A stretch of 64,000 nt of DNA from Pontibacter ruber (GCF_023630205.1 NZ_JALPRR010000003.1:496001-560000); one strand, 5' to 3'; counted from the first letter of the stretch, positions 52,248 through 62,359 are shown. Notes: a model not told the origin generated them from the letters alone. Numbers and translations are program-made.

Positions 52248-54646
52248 TGATCTGGGGGCTGGGTTTGTACCTGTTAACAAACGAGGCCTTCTGGGGAGTG
52301 GTAGCAATCAGATTCAATGTAAGAGAGGGGAAGCGCCTGTTCTCAATTGTAGGTGCAGGCGACATTCCTGCAAAGATTCTGTCCTATTTTTCTGCTTCTA
52401 TACTAGTGCTTGAAGTTGGCACCATCAACCTGCTCTGGGTATCGATTATCTTTTTTATGGGGGTTTACCTTCTTCTCAGGTCCAGGAGGCACCAGGCAGT
52501 AGAGGCAACAGATGACATGATGTCCGGTTCAGCAGCTTCCAGTCATGCGGCACCTGTGCATACACATCCCGTAAAGAAAGTGATCGGCCACTACTTTCAC
52601 AACAGCCTTATATTCAGTATTGCGCTCTGGTTTCTGATTTCCTACTGTGTTATGCTGATTATTGACTATACCTTTCTGGCAGAGATAAAGGTATTTGAGG
52701 CCAGCAGACGTCAACTGGCTTCTTTTATAGCCTTGTTTTTTGGTTTCGGACGTATACTGGCTGTCCTGTTTGAACTGCTCTTCAGCAGCCGGCTTGTTGC
52801 ACGACTCGGGCTTACCAATGCTCTGCTGATTCCACCTGTCCTGTTATTTCTCCTGAACATCTATGTCCTGACCTCGGGAGAGGCTTTCCTGAAGTACCTG
52901 TACGTGTTTGGGGGAATGGTGCTGGTTGCGGAGGCCTTACGCTATACCTTACAGGAACCTGTCGTGCTCGTGCTCTTTCAGCCCCTGGACCCACATGCCC
53001 GGTTGAGAGGGCATGCGATTGCAAAAGGGTATACGCTACCTGTTGCTCTCTTTCTTGTCGGTCTGTTTCTTGAGATCTACCTCCGGCTGCAAGGCGAACT
53101 GTTTGTCGATACTGCTTCCTGGCTGATTCTCGTTCTGATGGTGGCCTGGGCAGGCAGCGTTTTCCTGATCAGGAAAGTTTACCACACCACACTTGTCAGT
53201 GTACTGCAGAAAGGTTTTTTCACTGGAACAAGGCTGTTTTTGCAAAACCCGGCTGTTAACGAAATGCTGGTGGAAAAAGCGGGTAGCTCAAAACCACAGG
53301 AGGTTATCCATTCTCTGAACCTGCTCGAAAGGTCCGGTTATAATGACATCTACCGGCTATTACTTAAAAATCTGAAGTGCCCCCGACCTGAAGTAAAGGA
53401 ATATGTGCTTACCAGGATCATTGAAAACAACATGGTGGGAGCCCTGCCTTTAGTAAAAGAACAGCTCGAGAACCTTACGGAACCCACCCTGAAACCGCTG
53501 CTGATCAAAACGCAGTATTTCCTGGAGAAGAATAACGGGGGTATAAAGGACTTGCAGCATCTGGAACCGGAATATAGAAAAGAAGCGATGATTGGTTTAA
53601 TGCTGCACAAAGAACAAGTAGAACCCTGGGTTATACAGGAACTGACAAGAATGGCGCAAGGGGATACAAGTGAAAAACTGATAGCGCTGAACATAATTGC
53701 AGAATTAGGGGACAAGGCATATGAGCACCTGGTAGCAGCGTTGCTACAGGATACCCAGCCTAAAATTTACAGCAGGGCTATAGAAGTGGCCGGCAGGAGC
53801 AAGTATTTCAGCTTGTTCAAACAGGTAACAGAGGTGGCTGAGAAAACAGGTGCTTACCGTTCTTTACACAGGACCATGCTTTTTTATGGAGATCCGATTT
53901 ATAAAGAAGAATACATTATGAAGGGTGACCTTCCGGAGCCTCTGGTGAATTTACTCTGCAAAACTGCCGGCATGGCTAAAGGACTAAATTCCACTTTGTT
54001 CCTGGAGTCGGCTCTGAAGCGGTATCCTGCTAAAACACAACAGATAGTAGAGGCTCTCTGGGAGAAAAAAGCCATCATTAGTATTGGAAGCAAAGATATC
54101 CTGAATACCTGGGTTAACAGAAAGCTGGATCAGAGCGAGCTTAAAATGGAGTACTACCTTAACCTGGCCCAGGACGGTGCCGCTATTCTCCTGCAGGAGG
54201 CGCTCTATTCAGAAATTCATCAGGATATACAAACCATACTGAAGGCACTTGCGCTTTACTATGATCAGCCTCGTATAGAAAGAGTTATAGAACTATATAA
54301 GCAGGGCTACAAGTATAAATTATCAAACGCTGTTGAAATGCTGGAGCTGCTTATTCCGGATAAACACTTTAAGGACCTGGACAAACTGATCGAGTTTACG
54401 CAGGATGTAAAGCACAAACAGTTGAGCAGAGGGCCTTCTGAAGATATTTCTGAAAGTGAAATTGTCAAAGACATTTTGCAGCGCAACAACGCAGGCTGTA
54501 GTGCCTGGACAAAAGCGGTCGCCTGCTACCTGATCCCCCGGCTGCAGGATATTGATTTCCCGCTGGAGGTTCTCAGAGAAACGGACGGGAAAGAAGATCA
54601 TCTTTTTAGCGAGACCAAGAATTATGTTTTATCCATGCTAAGCTAA
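52247..54646 (+). CDS. nucleotide-transporter-like membrane protein with HEAT-like C-terminal half
   Basis: 799 residues. It begins in the fourth TM helix (MIWGLGLYLLTNEAFWGVVA), followed by RFNVREGKRLFSIVGAGDI, which matches the conserved R-x-G-K-R-L-F-x-x-x-G-A-G motif of the ATP/ADP-translocase-like family, and eight or so more TM helices to about residue 320. From about 350 on it is a helical HEAT-like repeat region (SLNLLERSGYNDIYRLLLKN, LIALNIIAELGDKAYEHLVA). The next gene, six bases on, encodes a cyclic-nucleotide-binding domain, so the three parts may correspond to one multidomain protein of relatives. Transport substrate unknown. Confidence 0.7.
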   Translation: MIWGLGLYLLTNEAFWGVVAIRFNVREGKRLFSIVGAGDIPAKILSYFSASILVLEVGTINLLWVSIIFFMGVYLLLRSRRHQAVEATDDMMSGSAASSHAAPVHTHPVKKVIGHYFHNSLIFSIALWFLISYCVMLIIDYTFLAEIKVFEASRRQLASFIALFFGFGRILAVLFELLFSSRLVARLGLTNALLIPPVLLFLLNIYVLTSGEAFLKYLYVFGGMVLVAEALRYTLQEPVVLVLFQPLDPHARLRGHAIAKGYTLPVALFLVGLFLEIYLRLQGELFVDTASWLILVLMVAWAGSVFLIRKVYHTTLVSVLQKGFFTGTRLFLQNPAVNEMLVEKAGSSKPQEVIHSLNLLERSGYNDIYRLLLKNLKCPRPEVKEYVLTRIIENNMVGALPLVKEQLENLTEPTLKPLLIKTQYFLEKNNGGIKDLQHLEPEYRKEAMIGLMLHKEQVEPWVIQELTRMAQGDTSEKLIALNIIAELGDKAYEHLVAALLQDTQPKIYSRAIEVAGRSKYFSLFKQVTEVAEKTGAYRSLHRTMLFYGDPIYKEEYIMKGDLPEPLVNLLCKTAGMAKGLNSTLFLESALKRYPAKTQQIVEALWEKKAIISIGSKDILNTWVNRKLDQSELKMEYYLNLAQDGAAILLQEALYSEIHQDIQTILKALALYYDQPRIERVIELYKQGYKYKLSNAVEMLELLIPDKHFKDLDKLIEFTQDVKHKQLSRGPSEDISESEIVKDILQRNNAGCSAWTKAVACYLIPRLQDIDFPLEVLRETDGKEDHLFSETKNYVLSMLS

Positions 54647-54651
54647 AGTTT

Positions 54652-55113
54652 ATGCTGCTGATCGAAAAGCTACTGATGCTGAAGTCTTCTGAGATCTTCA
54701 ATAACATACCTGAGCAGGAGCTGATAGGCCTTGCCGAGATACTGGAGGAGGTATACGTAGACGCAGGTGTTACTATCTTTCATAAAGGAGATATCGGGAA
54801 GTGCATGTACATCATCTTCAAGGGAAAGCTACGTATCCATGACGGAGACATAACAATTGGAATGCTGGAAGAAAACGAAGTAGTAGGCTGGCTGTCTCTC
54901 CTGGATGGCAAGGAGCACCCGGCAAGCGCCACGACTACGGAGGAAGCTATACTTCTGAAACTGGACCAGGAACCTTTTTATGAGATCATGATGACCAACC
55001 CGGAAGTTCTGAAGGGCATTCTGAACGCGCTTTGCCAGCGAATTCGCTTCATGGTCGGCCAAAACATCAGCCTGCAGCAACCTACCCCGGAAAGCCAGTT
55101 GACCCTCCTGTGA
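54652..55113 (+). CDS. cyclic nucleotide-binding domain protein
   Basis: 153 residues: FNNIPEQELIGLAEILEEVY, DAGVTIFHKGDIGKCMYIIF, then GDITIGMLEENEVVGWLSLL and an end helix. This is a CNMP-binding beta roll without an HTH. The phosphate-binding cassette position (ENEVVGWLSLLDGKEHPASA) lacks the classical E-x-x-x-x-x-x-x-x-R-T-A arginine, so cAMP binding is doubtful. Five bases separate it from the transporter-like gene, and the two likely act together. ATG at 54652. Confidence 0.85.
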   Translation: MLLIEKLLMLKSSEIFNNIPEQELIGLAEILEEVYVDAGVTIFHKGDIGKCMYIIFKGKLRIHDGDITIGMLEENEVVGWLSLLDGKEHPASATTTEEAILLKLDQEPFYEIMMTNPEVLKGILNALCQRIRFMVGQNISLQQPTPESQLTLL

Positions 55114-55138
55114 AGTGGCGAATGGAGGCCGTCAGAAT

Positions 55139-55561
55139 CTAATTGCCAATTCCCGAAATATACACCGCGATTTCTTCTTCTTTTTCCTGCAGGTGTTCAT
55201 AGGTAAACTTCTGGATAACATCGCAGGCAACATTGTTGAGCACACCAAATATGCGGGCCTGGCTGATCACTTCTTTGTTCCATTCCGAAGCGATCATCAT
55301 GATGGAGTTGCCGTTATAGGGGGTTAGGTCCATCAGGTCTGCGGTGCTGTTGGGCGATGGCCATTTACCTGCTGCAATGCTGTAACTGCCCGGTTCCCAT
55401 CTGGGGGGAGTCTCCTTCTTATCCGGCACAGGCAAAAAATAGCCATTCACGACTGGCCCCATAAACAGCACATTCGCTTTGATCAAAGTAGTTGGTACGA
55501 GCGCTTTTGGGTTAGGCAATACAGTGCCGGCTTCTTCCAGCTTTTCTTCTGATTTATCCAT
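55139..55561 (-). CDS. hypothetical protein
   Basis: 140 residues from the ATG at 55561. No signal peptide or TM segment. Features: NVLFMGPVVNGYFLPVPDKK, PPRWEPGSYSIAAGKWPSPN, IMMIASEWNKEVISQARIFG. I do not recognise a family. The codon pattern looks coding and the frame is not opposed by a better one. It is convergent with the cNMP-binding gene. Function unknown. Confidence 0.55.
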   Translation of the reverse strand: MDKSEEKLEEAGTVLPNPKALVPTTLIKANVLFMGPVVNGYFLPVPDKKETPPRWEPGSYSIAAGKWPSPNSTADLMDLTPYNGNSIMMIASEWNKEVISQARIFGVLNNVACDVIQKFTYEHLQEKEEEIAVYISGIGN

Positions 55562-55814
55562 AGCTTTACATACTGATGATACTAAAGATTGTTTAACAGT
55601 CAGGGCAGCGAAGCAAGGGAGTTAATGTAAAACTACACCCCATACTTTCCTGATCGCTTTATTTTCCGGGAAAGTATTTGTTATTTAAGAACCGGTAGCG
55701 GACGCCCGTACCTGGGGTTAAGGTGCTGATGTAAGTTTTGAACTTGCGCCGGGAGCCCGCCAGGTATAGTTCAGCCTGGTGAAGGTCCGCTGCTTCTGCC
55801 ATAAACCCGTTACC

Positions 55815-58130
55815 ATGAAAAAACTTTTACTTTCTGCTTTCCTGTTTTTACCGCTGCTGGGCTACTCCCAGGCCAAACCGGCCCCTAACCTGGTAAAGTA
55901 TGTAAACCCGATGATCGGCACGGCCAAAATGGGCCATACCTACCCGGGGGCTACGGTGCCTTTTGGCATGGTGCAGCTCAGCCCTGACACCGACACCATC
56001 CCTTACGAGGTGAACGGCAAGTATAACAAGGACGTGTACAAGTACTGCGCCGGCTACCAGCACGACGACAACACCATTGTTGGTTTCAGTCATACCCATT
56101 TCAGCGGAACCGGCCACTCCGACCTGGGCGACTTCCTGATCGCGCCTACCACGGGTAAACTGCAGCTGAACCCCGGCACCGAAGACAAACCCGAAAGCGG
56201 TTACCGCTCGGCTTTCTCACACGCCAACGAAGTTGCTGAGCCCGCCTACTATAAAGTAAAGCTCGACGACCACAACATCCTGGCGGAGCTGACGGCCAGC
56301 AACCGCGTGGGCATGCACCAGTATACGTTCCCGAAGTCGGATGAGGCGCACATTATACTTGACCTGATGTCGGGCATTTACAACTACGATGGCAAAACCA
56401 CCTGGACCTTTGTGCGCGTGGAGAACGATACCCTGATTACAGGCTATCGGCAGACCAACGGCTGGGCCCGCACCCGCACGGTATACTTTGCCATGGCCTT
56501 CAGCAAGCCTTTCCACCAGTATGGCAACAAAGATTACTCCGAGGCGCAGGCCTACAAAGGCTTCTGGCGCAAGTTCGACCAGACCAGAAACTTCCCGGAG
56601 TTTGCCGGCAAAAAGCTGCGTGCCTACTTTGATTTTAAGACAACAGAAGGAGAGAAGATCAAGATAAAGTTTGCACTGTCTCCGGTGAGTACGGAAGGAG
56701 CTTTAGCCAACATGCATGCCGAAATTCCGCACTGGGATTTTGAGCGGGTGAAGCGCGAGGGGCAGGCGGCCTGGAACAAAGAGCTAAACAAAGTGGTGGT
56801 GGATGCCGGCAAAGACGACCTGGTGAATTTTTATACTGCCATGTACCATGCCTTCCTGGGCCCGACCACTTACATGGACGTAGACGGAAAGTATAGAGGG
56901 CTGGACATGAACGTGCACCAGGCCAAGGACTTCACCAACTACACCAGCTTCTCGCTCTGGGATACGTACCGCGCGCTGCACCCACTGTTCAATATCCTGC
57001 AGCCGGCCCGCAACAACGACATGGTAAAATCCATGCTGGCGCACTACGACCAGAGCGTGCACAAAATGCTGCCGGTGTGGTCGCACTACGCCAACGAGAA
57101 CTGGTGCATGATAGGATACCACGCCGTGCCGGTGATTGCCGATGCCGTGCTGAAAGGAAATGCCAATTTCGACGCCAACCGTGCCCTGGATGCCTGCGTG
57201 CAGACAGCCCGCACCCGCTACTATGACGGCCTGGAATACTACATGCAGCTGGGCTACGTGCCGGAAGACAAGAACGGCTCTTCGGTTTCAAAAACATTGG
57301 AATATGCTTACGACGATTGGTGCATTGCGCAGATGGCTAAAAAACTAAATAGGCAGGACATTTACGAGGAGTTCAGCAAGCGTGCCCAGAACTACAAGAA
57401 TGTGTACGATGCGAAATCAGGCTTTATGCGTCCGAAGTTGAGCGACGGCACCTGGAAAAAAGAGTTTGATCCGTTGGACACGCACGGGCAGGGCTTTATC
57501 GAAGGCAACTCCTGGAACTACAGTTTGTACGTACCCCACGACCCGGCGCAAATGATCGCCATGATGGGCGGCAAGACACGCTTTGCCCAGCACCTGGACT
57601 CGCTCTTTACCATGGAGCTGCCGGACAAGTATTTCGAGAACACCGAAGATATTTCACGCGAAGGGATCATCGGCAACTACGTACACGGCAACGAGCCATC
57701 GCACCACGTGGCCTACCTCTACAACTGGACCGACCAGCCCTGGAAAACGCAGGAGCGCACGCGGATGGTACTGAAAGCGATGTATAAACCAACCGTAGAT
57801 GGCCTGGGCGGCAACGACGATTTCGGGCAGATGAGCGCCTGGTATATTTTTAGTACGCTGGGCTTTTACCCCGTAGCTCCCGGCTCGGATCAGTATGCTA
57901 TCACCAGCCCGGCTGTGCGGTCGGCAAGTATAAACCTGGAGAACGGCAAGACCTTTACCATTGACGTGAAGAATCAGAAAGACAGGAACGTGTACGTGCA
58001 GAAAATGGAGCTCAACGGCCAGCCCATCAACCGCACGTACCTGACACACGCCGAGATCATGAACGGCGGCAGGATCACGTTTTACATGGGAAATAAACCG
58101 AACAAGAAGCTGATGGTGGTTGCACCATAA
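55815..58130 (+). CDS. GH92 family alpha-mannosidase, exported
   Basis: 771 residues from the ATG at 55815; the frame is open from 55779, but MKKLLLSAFLF is the signal peptide, ending GYSQA. The family opening VNPMIGTAKMGHTYPGATVP and FGMVQLSPDT are present. In the catalytic domain, GGNDDFGQMSAWYIFSTLGF carries the DD pair (catalytic acids and Ca-binding region), and EGNSWNYSLYVPHD is another signature. GH92 enzymes are Ca-dependent exo-alpha-mannosidases acting mainly on alpha-1,2-linked mannose of N-glycans or mannans, by inversion. Expected in the periplasm. No sugar-binding SusCD pair is next to it. Confidence 0.95.
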   Translation: MKKLLLSAFLFLPLLGYSQAKPAPNLVKYVNPMIGTAKMGHTYPGATVPFGMVQLSPDTDTIPYEVNGKYNKDVYKYCAGYQHDDNTIVGFSHTHFSGTGHSDLGDFLIAPTTGKLQLNPGTEDKPESGYRSAFSHANEVAEPAYYKVKLDDHNILAELTASNRVGMHQYTFPKSDEAHIILDLMSGIYNYDGKTTWTFVRVENDTLITGYRQTNGWARTRTVYFAMAFSKPFHQYGNKDYSEAQAYKGFWRKFDQTRNFPEFAGKKLRAYFDFKTTEGEKIKIKFALSPVSTEGALANMHAEIPHWDFERVKREGQAAWNKELNKVVVDAGKDDLVNFYTAMYHAFLGPTTYMDVDGKYRGLDMNVHQAKDFTNYTSFSLWDTYRALHPLFNILQPARNNDMVKSMLAHYDQSVHKMLPVWSHYANENWCMIGYHAVPVIADAVLKGNANFDANRALDACVQTARTRYYDGLEYYMQLGYVPEDKNGSSVSKTLEYAYDDWCIAQMAKKLNRQDIYEEFSKRAQNYKNVYDAKSGFMRPKLSDGTWKKEFDPLDTHGQGFIEGNSWNYSLYVPHDPAQMIAMMGGKTRFAQHLDSLFTMELPDKYFENTEDISREGIIGNYVHGNEPSHHVAYLYNWTDQPWKTQERTRMVLKAMYKPTVDGLGGNDDFGQMSAWYIFSTLGFYPVAPGSDQYAITSPAVRSASINLENGKTFTIDVKNQKDRNVYVQKMELNGQPINRTYLTHAEIMNGGRITFYMGNKPNKKLMVVAP

Positions 58131-58156
58131 CCGGTCTGAAGTGATGATCAGAAAGA

Positions 58157-58187
58157 CAAAAAGCCCCTGCAACAGCAGGGGCTTTTT
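58157..58187 (+). terminator. terminator after the GH92 gene
   Basis: CAAAAAGCCCCTGC-AACA-GCAGGGGCTTTTTG, perfect stem. Confidence 0.9.
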
Positions 58188-58270
58188 GTTTTAATGTTAG
58201 TAATGGAAACAGTGCCAATACTCTTCATGTCGTAATCATCCTCGTTCGTGATTTTCTATAATGTCTCCGG

Positions 58271-58430
58271 CCATAAATACCGCCAGTTTGAGCGCAGCGG
58301 TAACTGGTGGTTGCGCACGACCGCCAGTTTGTAACTGGCGGATGTATAGTTAGCGAATTATACGCCAGTTACAAACTGGCCTCATAGTAAGCCACAAGTT
58401 GCGCTGCCGCTAAACTTGCGGCATTGGTGG
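58271..58430. repeat. cluster of hairpin repeats
   Basis: CCGCCAGTTTGTAACTGGCG (58321-58340, palindromic) and GCCAGTTACAAACTGGC (58364-58380), with degenerate copies on both sides, one starting at 58280. No coding content. Confidence 0.6.
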
Positions 58431-58454
58431 AGTATATTTTGGTAGAAGACCAAG

Positions 58455-58564
58455 ATGGCGCGAGCGTCCTCGCTCGTGACTTGCTATCGTGTGGGCCTCT
58501 GGCCCAGTCGAGTCAGAGACTCTACATTATAATAAGGCACGGGAATGATTCCCGCGCCAGAAGA
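58455..58564. repeat. second REP-like family, copy 2
   Basis: ATGGCGCGAGCGTCCTCGCT, TTGCTATCGT core, GCCTCTGGCCCAGTCGA and an end with GGCACGGGAATGATTCCCGC then GCCAGAAG. Matches the copy at 50815. Confidence 0.65.
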
Positions 58565-58611
58565 AAGTATAAAAACTTCAATGGTAGATTCTGGATTTAT
58601 ACCTGCACCGG

Positions 58612-59112
58612 TCATTTACTGGCGATCAATTTTCTATCAACTTCATCGATATCAACAAGTGCATACTTCTTCGTGCCGGTGATCTTCATCTCATCGAATA
58701 CATCGACCAGGTTGCTGTAGCGCGACGTTTCCATTGCCTTGATCAGCACCACCAGCTTCGGGTTGGCTTTTACCTTATCTGACACCAGCACTTTCCGAAT
58801 GCCGTTTGCTGACAGATCTGTCTCTTCCATCTCGGGCTTATCATCGGCGAGACCGTAGTAATAGTATAATTTATCGTTCTCCCCAAGTATAACCGTGAGG
58901 GCATCCGAAGCTCCAACCGGAGAGGCTGCTCCCGGTACAGGCATGCTGATCTGCATGGTCTGCAGTTTGTGGAAGGAAGTAGTCAGCATGAAAAAAGTTA
59001 CCAGCAGGCAGGCAAGGTCCACCATCGGGGTCATGTCGGGGCTGGAAGAGAATCTGTTCGAGCGTTTTCTGCCGCCTTTGCCAGTGTCGGGTTTTTGTTG
59101 TAGCTGTGCCAT
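58612..59112 (-). CDS. ExbD/TolR family biopolymer transport protein
   Basis: 166 residues from the ATG at 59112. A short basic N-terminus is followed by DMTPMVDLACLLVTFFMLTT, the single TM helix with the conserved membrane Asp of ExbD/TolR, then a periplasmic domain. ExbD with ExbB transduces the proton gradient to TonB. No exbB, tonB or second exbD lies beside it, so it is an orphan. Bacteroidota often have two exbD-type genes, and this one may pair with partners elsewhere. Confidence 0.88.
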   Translation of the reverse strand: MAQLQQKPDTGKGGRKRSNRFSSSPDMTPMVDLACLLVTFFMLTTSFHKLQTMQISMPVPGAASPVGASDALTVILGENDKLYYYYGLADDKPEMEETDLSANGIRKVLVSDKVKANPKLVVLIKAMETSRYSNLVDVFDEMKITGTKKYALVDIDEVDRKLIASK

Positions 59113-59282
59113 GATTTGTTTCTCCTTTCTTTTGTTTAGCTTATGGTTGTTGACGTTTTCTGAAGCGATCAAGTACTGCTGTTTTACTGATGATGCAGAA
59201 GGCAGGAGATTTCCATAAGCTCACAGCAAATATTTTTTAGAATAGATAGAGTTGCAGGAAAGGGACCCCGACCAAAACAAGC

Positions 59283-59311
59283 AAAGCCTCTCATACTGCA
59301 TGAGAGGCTTG
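59283..59311 (-). terminator. terminator of the acyl-CoA ligase gene
   Basis: AAGCCTCTCA-TACTGCA-TGAGAGGCTT, flanked by A/T. Confidence 0.8.
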
Positions 59312-59347
59312 CTTGTTTGTACTTTGAATTGGTAGAGCTTTTTATAC

Positions 59348-61180
59348 TTACGCGTAGATCGAATTGACCAGGTCTTTATACTTTTCAAGTATAACTTTTC
59401 GCTTCAGTTTAAGGGTTGGGGTGAGTTCACCGCCTTCAATGGTCCACTCCTGCGGGAGCAGTTCAAAGCGTTTTACCTGCTCTACAGGGTTAAAGAACTG
59501 GTTGTACTGGTTGATCGCTTCTCTGATAAGGGTCTGCACCTGTTTGGTTTTCGTTACGGCCTGATTTCCCGGGTAAGCTTCGCCGCGCTTGTCGTACCAA
59601 TCTTTAAGGGCATTGAAGGCAGGCACGATAAGAGCGCCTACATACTTCTGCGATTCGCCTACTACCATGATCTGCTCGATCCAGTCGCTTTCCACCATGC
59701 GATTTTCAATTGGCTGCGGTGCCACATACTTTCCGCCGCTGGTCTTGAACAGCTCCTTTTTACGGTCGGTTATCTTCAGGAACTTACCGTCTACCAGGTT
59801 GCCGATGTCGCCGGTGTGCAGCCATTCGCCCGTCATTACTTCCGCTGTCAGGTCGGGACGCTTGTAGTAGCCCATCATCACGTTCGGGCCTTTGCAGAGG
59901 ATCTCTCCGTCTTCGGCAATCTTTACTTCCACGTTGTGCAGCGGCGGGCCCACGGTGCCGAACATGCGGTTTTTCACGTTGTATCGGTTGCCGCTTACAA
60001 TAGGCGACGCTTCCGTTAATCCGTAACCTTCCTGTATAACAATGTTGGCAGCTGTAAAAACCCGCAGCAACCTGACCTGGCAGGCCGCAGCCCCTGTAAT
60101 AATAGCTTTCACTTCGCCGCCCAATGCCTCGCGCCATTTGCTGAAGATGAGCCTGTCGGCAAGGGCTAACTGCAGCCGGTAAGCCGCAGGCAAGGGTTTG
60201 TTGATCTCGTAATGTTCGGCCAGCTTCAGAGCCCAGAAGAAGAGCTGCTTTTTGGCGCCTTTCAGCTGATTTCCTTTCGATACGATGCCTTCGTATACTT
60301 TTTCGAGGAGGCGCGGCACGGTGGTGAAAATTGTTGGCTTTACTTCACGCAGGTTCTCGGCCAGCTTTTCCATCCCCTCGGCATAGTAAACAGACACCCC
60401 GCAGTAAAAGTAACAGTAGGTGGCCATGCGCTCGAACGCGTGGTTCAGGGGCAGAAAACTGATGGCTCTTTTCCTGAAGACGCCTACTTCCTGTATGACC
60501 GGGGCGCTACCGAAAACATTGCTGATGATGTTGTGGTGAGACAGCATAACGCCTTTGGGCGTACCGGTTGTGCCGGAAGTATAAAGAATGGTCGCCAGGT
60601 CTGTTTCCCGGATCGCATTGCGGCTTTGTTCTATCCTCTGGGCACTATCCGGTGTCATGTCTGCCAGCAGTTCGTGCCATTCGCGTGCGCCTGTGCCTGG
60701 CTCGAAAGCGAAGATGTACTGCAGCGTGGGCAGGGAACCCTGAATGCCAACCAGTTTCTTGTACAGTTTTTTATCTCCGACGAACACCATTTTAACAGCG
60801 GCATCCTGAAGTATAAACTGTAGCTCGAGTTCGTTTATGGTCGGGTAAACGGGCACCGAAATTGCCCCGATCTGCTGGATGGCGATGTCGGTCATAACCC
60901 ACTCCGGGCTGTTATGGCCTATTATGGCAATTTTGTCTCTGCTTTCCGCGGTTCCGTCGCCCTGCGATATTCCCAGCTTTAGTAAAGCTGCACTGATGCG
61001 GTTTACCTTATCGCTTACTTCCTGTGTGCTATACTTTCGCCATTGGCCGTTTTCTTTGGCAGCCATCATATCCTCCAGCGGGAATCTCTCCAACTGGTAA
61101 GCAAGGCAATCAAACAACCGCTTCGGTTCGTCTGCTGCAACCTCGTCTTTGCTCTTTTTCACTTCTTTGTTATATCCCAT
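59348..61180 (-). CDS. long-chain fatty-acid-CoA ligase (AMP-forming)
   Basis: 610 residues from the ATG at 61180 (MGYNKEV); the frame extends to 61261 but that part has no family match. AMP-binding motif ILYTSGTTGTPKGVMLSHHN (about residues 196-215). Further motifs are YGLTEASP, GEWLHTGDIG and ITDRKKELFKTSGGKYVAP, the last with the conserved Lys of the C-terminal subdomain. It activates fatty acids to acyl-CoA via acyl-AMP. The length and layout fit the bacterial/eukaryotic long-chain ACSL-like branch. Cytoplasmic or membrane-associated. Monocistronic with its own terminator. Confidence 0.93.
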   Translation of the reverse strand: MGYNKEVKKSKDEVAADEPKRLFDCLAYQLERFPLEDMMAAKENGQWRKYSTQEVSDKVNRISAALLKLGISQGDGTAESRDKIAIIGHNSPEWVMTDIAIQQIGAISVPVYPTINELELQFILQDAAVKMVFVGDKKLYKKLVGIQGSLPTLQYIFAFEPGTGAREWHELLADMTPDSAQRIEQSRNAIRETDLATILYTSGTTGTPKGVMLSHHNIISNVFGSAPVIQEVGVFRKRAISFLPLNHAFERMATYCYFYCGVSVYYAEGMEKLAENLREVKPTIFTTVPRLLEKVYEGIVSKGNQLKGAKKQLFFWALKLAEHYEINKPLPAAYRLQLALADRLIFSKWREALGGEVKAIITGAAACQVRLLRVFTAANIVIQEGYGLTEASPIVSGNRYNVKNRMFGTVGPPLHNVEVKIAEDGEILCKGPNVMMGYYKRPDLTAEVMTGEWLHTGDIGNLVDGKFLKITDRKKELFKTSGGKYVAPQPIENRMVESDWIEQIMVVGESQKYVGALIVPAFNALKDWYDKRGEAYPGNQAVTKTKQVQTLIREAINQYNQFFNPVEQVKRFELLPQEWTIEGGELTPTLKLKRKVILEKYKDLVNSIYA

Positions 61181-61449
61181 CCTGATCAGCGAAGCACAGA
61201 ACAGAAAGCGACCTGCAGTGGTACATGCCGGCAGCATTGTGTAGTAGCTTTGCCCATACAAAATTACTCCTTTTTGGCTGCTCCGGTTTAAGAATGTAGT
61301 AATAATCCTGCGATCCGGAGCCCGTGCAGCGAAACTACCGGAGGGGCAGGGCTCATAGCTGGCTGATCTTTAAACTTTATAGGTTGAGGAGGAAAATGCT
61401 AGGATATTCTTGTGAATAGGTTCTAAATTTGAAGCTTAATCAAAACCTT

Positions 61450-62262
61450 ATGAATCTCCCGGATAAACAAACTACCCGACCCGACACGGCACTGCAGCCT
61501 GAGCGCAACTTACAAGCTGCCAGATGGCTGTTTTCGTTGTTGCTGCTTGGCCTCTTACTGGTGCAGCCTTTCCAGAAAGTATATGCGCAGGTATCGTATG
61601 ACGGTGGCTCCAATGTACAGCTCCTGTACGGCAGGCACCTGAACCAGTCCGAAGACCTGGCCACGATAACACTGGAACATTTCGGCTCAGTTGGTGCCTT
61701 TGAGCAATTTGGCTTTGGCGACCTTTACAACGATGTGAGCCTGAAAAGCCCTAACCTGTACGCGGAGTGGTACCCGAAAGTAAGCATTACACGCGCCCTG
61801 GGTACTGAGATCGCATCCGGCCCGATCAGCGATGTGCTGCTGGGCGGTGGCGTAAATGTGTTGTTCGGGGGGAATGAAGACTTTTTTGCTTACCTGGCAG
61901 GCCCTGCGGTAAAATTCAGGATCCCGGGATCGGGATTGCTGCAGCTCGAAACGTACTACTATAAAGAGACGGCAGGCGATTTTAAAGGCACTTACCAGAT
62001 CACACCCAGCTGGGATATTCCACTGCCGATCTCGGAAAGAGTAAGACTGCGTGCACGCGGCTTTGCCGACTTTATCGGAGACCGCGGAGAGGGCGAGAAG
62101 CAGTTCCTGACGCAGCCGCAGTTGCTGCTGGACCTGGGCAACCTTTGGGCAAAGCCAAATGCGGTGTTCTTTGGCTCCGAGTGGCGTTACTGGCACAATG
62201 TGGTAGGCATAGACGGGGTGAACGAATCGGTGCTGCAGGCCAACCTTCTGATAAACATCTGA
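61450..62262 (+). CDS. outer-membrane protein, DUF5020/Tsx-like
   Basis: 270 residues from the ATG at 61450; a TTG at 61429 would add seven residues. A long hydrophobic signal region (about 25-45) ends VYAQV. The barrel strands include NVQLLYGRHLNQ, VGAFEQFGFGDLYNDV, LYAEWYPKVSI and FFGSEWRYWHNVVGIDGVNE. The last is typical of DUF5020/nucleoside-specific Tsx-like outer-membrane proteins in Bacteroidota. The extended N-terminus before the signal peptide is unusual and may mean that a later start is used. Confidence 0.75.
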   Translation: MNLPDKQTTRPDTALQPERNLQAARWLFSLLLLGLLLVQPFQKVYAQVSYDGGSNVQLLYGRHLNQSEDLATITLEHFGSVGAFEQFGFGDLYNDVSLKSPNLYAEWYPKVSITRALGTEIASGPISDVLLGGGVNVLFGGNEDFFAYLAGPAVKFRIPGSGLLQLETYYYKETAGDFKGTYQITPSWDIPLPISERVRLRARGFADFIGDRGEGEKQFLTQPQLLLDLGNLWAKPNAVFFGSEWRYWHNVVGIDGVNESVLQANLLINI

Positions 62263-62321
62263 TCCGGAGAGGCGCTTTCCTGAAGTATAAACTCGATTAG
62301 AAAGTATAACTATATAACCGC

Positions 62322-62359
62322 AAAAGCACCCTCCCAATACTTTGGAAGGGTGCTTTTTT
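62322..62359 (+). terminator. terminator after the Tsx-like gene
   Basis: AAAAGCACCCTCCCAA and TTGGAAGGGTGCTTTT pair with one bulge, followed by T. Confidence 0.85.
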
